From: Actinomycetes bacterium
GTDB taxonomy: Bacteria > Actinomycetota > Coriobacteriia > Coriobacteriales > Eggerthellaceae
Direction of reading: 5' to 3'
NCBI GenBank assembly: GCA_023395755.1
Contig: JAEWYG010000070.1
Span: 1-10,787 of the forward strand
DNA length: 10,787 nt
Below the pieces are notes generated by a model. The model saw only the letters and a list, made by a program, of their open reading frames with translations, was not told the origin of the DNA and searched no databases. A program made the position numbers and the translations under genes. Positions 6,446-10,787 of the stretch are shown here, in pieces (the first letter of the stretch is position 1; each line of letters starts with the position of its first letter).

Positions 6446-6474
6446 TTTACTTTTGTGCGGTCGTCCGCTATTAT
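6446..6474 (+). promoter_or_regulatory. Candidate promoter of the DUF454-exporter pair
   Basis: TTTACT at 6446-6451 and TATTAT at 6469-6474 are 17 bases apart, placing transcription start near 6481 and giving a leader of about 27 bases. Both boxes are reasonable but not perfect matches. TACTTT at 6448-6453 equals six bases of the MarR half-site, though no second half is present. Confidence 0.5.
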
Positions 6475-6507
6475 TTGTTAGCCTAGGGAAACAAATGGAG
6501 GGATATC

Positions 6508-7053
6508 GTGAAGCGAGTAAAGCGAAATTTGAACAAACTTTCCAGCGATGGCGGGCGGGGTAACATTGATGTTGTTCTGTGCTCGCGCGTTGCCGAATCA
6601 AAAGAGGCTGCTGCGAAGAAACGGAGCCACCCACGTGATCGTCGTCCCCGTGCGGTGCGCCTAGCCTGGGCAGCGGGTGGATTTTTATCGTTTGGTCTAG
6701 GAGCTTTAGGGGCGGTGATTCCTCTGCTGCCCACCATTCCGTTTCTTCTGGGGGCGGCATTCTGCTTTGCACGTAGTTCCGAAGCGCTGGATCAATGGTT
6801 TCGTTCCACGAAACTTTACCAAGCGGTGCTTCAAGGTTATGTGGCTCGTCGTGCTATGACCTTGCGCTCTAAAGTAATGCTGCTTGCTCCCATTACGTTC
6901 TTGTTGGGTGTTTCGTTTGTACTTATGGAGGGCGTTTTTGTAGGTCGCGTTTTGGTGGTTCTCGTATGGGTGGCCCATATTGTTTATTTCGGATTCGTGA
7001 TAAAAACGACGCGTGACGACGCATCTGTTGTCGATAGTGAGGGTGGTCGGTAA
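6508..7053 (+). CDS. DUF454 (YbaN-like) inner membrane protein
   Basis: The core, residues 52-166, has the DUF454 signature: LGALGAVIPLLPTIPFLLGA at 64-83, then the FCFARSSEALDQWF stretch (86-98), a basic loop with MTLRSKV at 117-123, and two hydrophobic segments near 124-140 and 146-165. The family's function is unknown. It is a small membrane protein of about 120 residues; here a basic, Lys/Arg-rich cytosolic-looking tail of about 50 residues is added at the N-terminus. The start is GTG at 6508, supported by GGAGGG at 6497-6502. It ends 2 bases before the fused ABC exporter, so the two are surely co-transcribed and perhaps work together. Confidence 0.87.
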   Translation: MKRVKRNLNKLSSDGGRGNIDVVLCSRVAESKEAAAKKRSHPRDRRPRAVRLAWAAGGFLSFGLGALGAVIPLLPTIPFLLGAAFCFARSSEALDQWFRSTKLYQAVLQGYVARRAMTLRSKVMLLAPITFLLGVSFVLMEGVFVGRVLVVLVWVAHIVYFGFVIKTTRDDASVVDSEGGR

Positions 7054-7055
7054 TC

Positions 7056-10000
7056 ATGTTCGACAAGCGTCTGTTTGCGCTTGTACCCGAGGTGCGCAAC
7101 TATATTGTAGCAAGCGTTGCGCTTCGATGGGTAGGGCTTGTGGCCACCATTGCCTTGTTTGTTTTGGTGGGTTCTTTTCTGCAAGAACTGCTTGTTTCTC
7201 CTGCTGCTGCGCAAGGTTCCTTTGTTGCGGCATGTGCGGCGGTAGCGGTGGTGATACGTATGGTTTGCACAGATTGGTCCCAGAAACAGGGTCTTGCTGC
7301 CGCGGCAGTAGCCAAACAAGTTGTGCGTCAGCGCATGTACGACAAGCTTGTAAGGTTTGGTCCTGCATACAGCGAGCGGGTGGCTACAGCTGAGGCCGTG
7401 CAGCTTAGTGCCGAAGGTGCCGAGCAATTGGAAAGCTATTTCGGTTTGTATCTTCCGCAGCTATTCTATGCGGTACTTGCCCCGGTTACGTTGTTTGCCT
7501 GTTTGGCGCCGTTGTGCGCTCCGGCAGCGGGGGTATTGCTTGCGTGCGTACCGCTTATTCCCCTTTCTATTATGGGTGTGCAAAAGTTTGCCAAACGCGC
7601 TATGCGCAATTACTGGGGTGCCTATACCGATCTAGGTGGGGCGTTCCTAGATAATCTGCAAGGCCTTACCACGCTCAAGATATACCAAGCCGACGGAATA
7701 CGTCACCAGGCGATGAACCGAGAGGCCGAACGCTTTCGTAAGGCTACTATGAGCCTCCTTTCCATGCAGTTGAATTCCATTACTGTCATGGACTTACTTG
7801 CATACGGTGGTGCTGCGGCAGGTATTGTGGTGGTTCTGGCCCAGCACAGCGCCGGTATGGTTACCTTCGGTGGGGCGTTCTCTCTTGTGTTCCTATCGGC
7901 TGAGTTCTTCTTGCCTATGCGTTTGCTGGGATCGTTCTTTCATACAGCCATGAACGGTATGGCTGCAGCCGAGAAAATATTCGCCATCTTAGATGCGCCT
8001 GAGCCGCGCAGTGGCGCACGGGTGGTTGATTGTCGGCGCGTCGATGTGGTGTGCAGGGGTGTGAGCTATTCCTATGATGGCGAACGTAAGGTGCTTTCTA
8101 ATATAGACTTTGTCGCGCCTACGCGAGGGCTTACCGGTATTGTGGGCGAGAGCGGGTCGGGTAAGACCACGCTTGCTGGTGTGTTGTCGGGGCGCATCAA
8201 CGGTTATGACGGATGCGTGGAAGTGGGCGGCGTAGATGCGCGTGCGTTGTCGTTTGCTTCGCTCATGGAAACCGTGACCACTGTGCCGTCGCGCAGCTAC
8301 CTTTTTAAGGGGACGGTGCGAGAAAACTTGCAGCTTGCCAACCCTCATGCATCCGATGAGGAGCTGTGGAGCGCGCTGGCGACATGTCGCTTGGATGTAT
8401 TCGTACAGGAGGCGGGTGGGCTTGAGGCTGCTGTGGCCGAACAGGGTGCAAACTTGTCGGGAGGTCAGTGTCAGCGTCTTGCGGTGGCGCGGGCGCTGCT
8501 GCACGATGCTCCTCTTTATATATTTGATGAAGCTACGTCCAATGTGGATACAGAAAGTGAACGAGCTATCTTTGACGCTATTGCTGAGCTGGCGAAACGT
8601 GCATCGGTCATCGTGATCTCTCATCGTTTGGCGGCTGTGCGTCATGCCGATCGTATCTATGCGCGCGATGCCGGTGGTCTTGCTGAGGCGGGCCCTCATG
8701 AGGAGCTTATGAAGGCGGGTGGCGTGTATGCCCGGCTGTGGAATAAGCAGGCCGAACTGGAGTCATATGCAAGCAATTTGCAAGCGTCTTGTGTAGAGGA
8801 AGCGCTTACGCACACAGCTGAAAGCCACCTACGAGTGGGTAGGGCCCCTTCGTCTGCTTATCCTGCGGCCACGATTTCCCTGCGTAAGCGTTCGCACGTT
8901 TCGGTCATGCTTGGCATGCTTAGGCTTGCTCGTCCGCTTGTGCCGTGGATGATTCTAGCTATCACTCTGGGTGTGTTGGGTTTTGGAGCGGCTATCTTTC
9001 TTACGGTATTTGCTGCTTATGCGCTGCTTGACCAAAGCGGTATGCCTCAAGTGGTGACAGGGAGCGTGGCAGTGGTGGCCCTCGTGTGCTGTGGGCTGTT
9101 GCGCGGCCCTTTGCGCTATGGCGAGCAGATGTGTAACCATTATCTGGCGTTTAAGCTGCTTGCGCTTGTGCGCGATCGTGTGTTTGGTGCGCTGCGCCGC
9201 CTTGCGCCCGCTAAACTCGAGGGGCGTGCTAAAGGGGACCTCGTGTCGCTTGTTACGTCGGACATTGAACTTATGGAGGTGTTTTACGCCCACACTGTCT
9301 CGCCGATTGCTATTGCGGCACTGGTGTCGGTGGGTATGGTCGCATTCATTGGTTTTGTTTCGCCGGTACTGGGCGCGCTGGCACTGGTGGCTTATGCGGT
9401 CGTGGGAGTGGGCGTGCCGCTTGTAGCGTCGCGTGCTGCCGGCACCGATGGGCGTGCTTTGCGTGAAGGCATGGGGCTTCTTAACACATTCGTGTTGGAT
9501 AGCTTGCGCGGCTTGGGTGAGACATTGCAGTATGGACGCTCGGCAGAGCGTTCGCGTGAACTCGCGCATAACATGACCCAGCTCTCCGAAGTGGAGAAAC
9601 GGTTGAAGGGTAAGGCGGCCTTGTTTGGGGCGCTCACCAGCGCGCTTGTCGTGTTTTTCGACCTGGTGATGGTGGGCGCGGCGGCAGCTTTATACACGAC
9701 AGGGCTGATTGACTTTGGTGGTGCGGTTGTTGCCATTTCGGCTTTTATGTCGTCGTTCGGGCCCTTGATTGCGGTGGCAGATCTTGGCTCATCGTTGCAA
9801 CAGACGTTGGCTTCTGGAGCCCGCGTGCTCGATTTACTTGAGGAGCAGCCCCAGACTCAGGATGTGTCTGACGGAGAAAATGTAGAAGGCTTTACTGGTG
9901 CGATGATGCGGCGGGTTGACTTCTCCTATGGTGGTAGTCGCGTATTGGAGCGCGTTAACATGTGTATCCAGCCCGGTTCGATTGTTCATCTGGCGGGACC

Positions 10001-10559
10001 GAGTGGATCAGGCAAGTCGACCTTACTTCGGCTCCTTATGCGTTTTTGGGATGTTGAACGAGGTGTTGTGGAGTTGGGTGGCGCTGATATTAGGCGGATA
10101 AATACCACAAGCTTACGCGCCTCTCAAAGCTATATGACGCAAGATACCCATCTATTCTCGGGTACCATCGAAGAAAATATTCGTCTTGCAAAGCCATCAG
10201 CCACGCCGGACGAAGTAGCCGAGGCGTGCCGTAAGGCTGCATTGTTCCGTTTTGTTGAACATTTGCCGCATGGCCTCGATACCCAGCTTGGCGAGCTGGG
10301 TGAAGGGCTTTCGGGTGGTGAGCGTCAGCGACTGGGGTTGGCGCGTGCTCTTCTCCATGATGCCCCCCTTATGCTGTTGGACGAACCCACATCGAATCTC
10401 GATGCGCTCAATGAGGCTGAGGTGCTGCGCGCCCTTGAACAGCATCGAGGCAACTCGACTATCGTTTTGGTAAGTCATCGTGTATCGACGGCAGCTGTGG
10501 CCGATGAGGTATATACCGTTGCGGATGGTCGTGTGAGTAAGGAGACCTCTCAGAGATGA
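7056..10559 (+). CDS. Fused CydD-CydC-like ABC exporter (single-chain full transporter)
   Basis: The 1167 residues form two ABC-exporter halves in one chain. Half 1 has a membrane domain (about 15-305) and an ATPase domain (about 330-565) with Walker A GESGSGKTT at 364-372, LSGGQ at 467-471, Asp491-Glu492 and His523. A linker of about 45 residues follows. Half 2 has a membrane domain (about 620-915) and an ATPase domain (about 945-1165) with Walker A GPSGSGKST at 981-989, Q-loop Gln1029, LSGGE at 1085-1089, Asp1109-Glu1110 and His1141. The order and length match actinobacterial CydDC fusions. E. coli CydDC is needed for cytochrome bd assembly and has been linked to cysteine/glutathione export and to heme transport. 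No cydAB lies here, so the cargo is uncertain; a lipid or drug exporter is possible. In half 1 the Q-loop reads VPSR, with Ser412 replacing Gln. Confidence 0.87.
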   Translation: MFDKRLFALVPEVRNYIVASVALRWVGLVATIALFVLVGSFLQELLVSPAAAQGSFVAACAAVAVVIRMVCTDWSQKQGLAAAAVAKQVVRQRMYDKLVRFGPAYSERVATAEAVQLSAEGAEQLESYFGLYLPQLFYAVLAPVTLFACLAPLCAPAAGVLLACVPLIPLSIMGVQKFAKRAMRNYWGAYTDLGGAFLDNLQGLTTLKIYQADGIRHQAMNREAERFRKATMSLLSMQLNSITVMDLLAYGGAAAGIVVVLAQHSAGMVTFGGAFSLVFLSAEFFLPMRLLGSFFHTAMNGMAAAEKIFAILDAPEPRSGARVVDCRRVDVVCRGVSYSYDGERKVLSNIDFVAPTRGLTGIVGESGSGKTTLAGVLSGRINGYDGCVEVGGVDARALSFASLMETVTTVPSRSYLFKGTVRENLQLANPHASDEELWSALATCRLDVFVQEAGGLEAAVAEQGANLSGGQCQRLAVARALLHDAPLYIFDEATSNVDTESERAIFDAIAELAKRASVIVISHRLAAVRHADRIYARDAGGLAEAGPHEELMKAGGVYARLWNKQAELESYASNLQASCVEEALTHTAESHLRVGRAPSSAYPAATISLRKRSHVSVMLGMLRLARPLVPWMILAITLGVLGFGAAIFLTVFAAYALLDQSGMPQVVTGSVAVVALVCCGLLRGPLRYGEQMCNHYLAFKLLALVRDRVFGALRRLAPAKLEGRAKGDLVSLVTSDIELMEVFYAHTVSPIAIAALVSVGMVAFIGFVSPVLGALALVAYAVVGVGVPLVASRAAGTDGRALREGMGLLNTFVLDSLRGLGETLQYGRSAERSRELAHNMTQLSEVEKRLKGKAALFGALTSALVVFFDLVMVGAAAALYTTGLIDFGGAVVAISAFMSSFGPLIAVADLGSSLQQTLASGARVLDLLEEQPQTQDVSDGENVEGFTGAMMRRVDFSYGGSRVLERVNMCIQPGSIVHLAGPSGSGKSTLLRLLMRFWDVERGVVELGGADIRRINTTSLRASQSYMTQDTHLFSGTIEENIRLAKPSATPDEVAEACRKAALFRFVEHLPHGLDTQLGELGEGLSGGERQRLGLARALLHDAPLMLLDEPTSNLDALNEAEVLRALEQHRGNSTIVLVSHRVSTAAVADEVYTVADGRVSKETSQR

Positions 10560-10643
10560 GGCCCGGTTGTTTCTTGTGCGCAAACGGCCTATTACGATGC
10601 GTAAACGTCTTTCATGCAACCACCGTGCGTCAAGAGGGTGCGG

Positions 10644-10649
10644 TACAAT
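10644..10649 (+). promoter_or_regulatory. Candidate -10 box before the last gene
   Basis: TACAAT matches the -10 consensus at five of six positions and lies 70 bases before the ATG at 10720, but no convincing -35 box is at the right distance. The 160 bases between the exporter and this gene otherwise show only a bulged AGGCC/GGCCT stem (10559-10590) with no U-tract, so no clear terminator. Confidence 0.25.
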
Positions 10650-10719
10650 AGCCGGCGATCATAGTGGCGCGTATGGTCGTGGCGTGCTGCGTAAACTATT
10701 AGATAAAGGAGCGTGACGC

Positions 10720-10787
10720 ATGGAAACGGCGAAAAAGAGAGACTGGGGACTTGTTGTTTCGGGTATTTTGCTTGTTATCTGTGCGTT
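10720..10787 (+). CDS. N-terminus of a probable membrane protein (cut by the window end)
   Basis: ATG at 10720 is preceded by AAAGGAG (10705-10711) at 8 bases, a strong ribosome binding site. The 22 visible residues start METAKKRDWGL and run into a hydrophobic stretch (VVSGILLVICA). A short basic head, a Trp and then a G-I-L-L membrane helix recall small membrane proteins such as the HdeD/DUF308 family, but too little is visible to name it. Confidence 0.6.
   Translation, partial: METAKKRDWGLVVSGILLVICA

Noticed and set aside
6320..6481. A 53-codon + strand frame in the divergent gap, beginning MGQKVAILWVLSAC with a lipobox-like stretch
   Set aside because: It has no ribosome binding site, its hydrophobic stretch is too short for a signal peptide, and it runs through the candidate promoter of the next gene.
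7989..8699. A 236-codon open frame on the minus strand inside the exporter gene
   Set aside because: It lies wholly opposite the first ATPase domain, whose motifs are all conserved, and its translation is a basic, low-order shadow with no family likeness.
8955..9569. A 204-codon open frame on the minus strand inside the exporter gene
   Set aside because: It is opposite the second membrane domain and is rich in His, Arg and Gln, as expected of a shadow frame; no ribosome binding site or motif was seen.
10559..10590. AGGCC/GGCCT stem just after the exporter stop, considered as a terminator
   Set aside because: The stem is bulged and no run of T follows, so it does not meet the form of an intrinsic terminator.

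Overview
The window looks like a chromosomal segment of an anaerobic, moderate-GC actinomycetote, most plausibly from the Coriobacteriia/Eggerthellaceae. This is an inference from the mix of GTG/TTG starts with strong AGGAG-type ribosome binding sites, a ferredoxin-tailed flavoprotein and a single-chain CydDC-like exporter. No rRNA, tRNA, CRISPR array, insertion sequence or phage gene is visible, and coding density is high.

Left end (1-1504): acpS (holo-ACP synthase) on + converges on nnrD (NAD(P)H-hydrate dehydratase) on -, with only 4 bases between the two stop codons. Both are housekeeping repair/activation enzymes.

Middle (1625-6225, all -): a compact gene cassette reads MarR regulator, lipoprotein amino-acid-binding protein, ABC permease, ABC ATPase, RimK-like ATP-grasp ligase, then a split-barrel flavin-binding protein with two [4Fe-4S] motifs. 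Most junctions overlap (4, 11 and 13 bases) or are short (19 bases); the exception is a 117-base gap after the binding protein. A near-consensus promoter (TTGACA, 17 bases, TATACT) stands before marR. Its spacer and -10 box carry a perfect 8-bp-arm palindrome, the expected target of an autoregulating MarR protein. This promoter also shows that the true marR start is a TTG at 6160, not the far-upstream ATG of the longest open frame. The cassette suggests regulated uptake of an amino acid or amino-acid-like compound coupled to an ATP-dependent ligation and a redox step. The product is unknown, and this is the best candidate here for an undescribed system.

Right part (6446-10559, +): a separate promoter drives a DUF454 (YbaN-like) membrane protein, followed after 2 bases by a 1167-residue fused ABC exporter. 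The exporter resembles CydD joined to CydC. Its first nucleotide-binding domain has Ser where the Q-loop Gln is expected. No cytochrome bd genes are in the window. The window ends inside a new gene that starts at 10720 and begins with a likely membrane segment.
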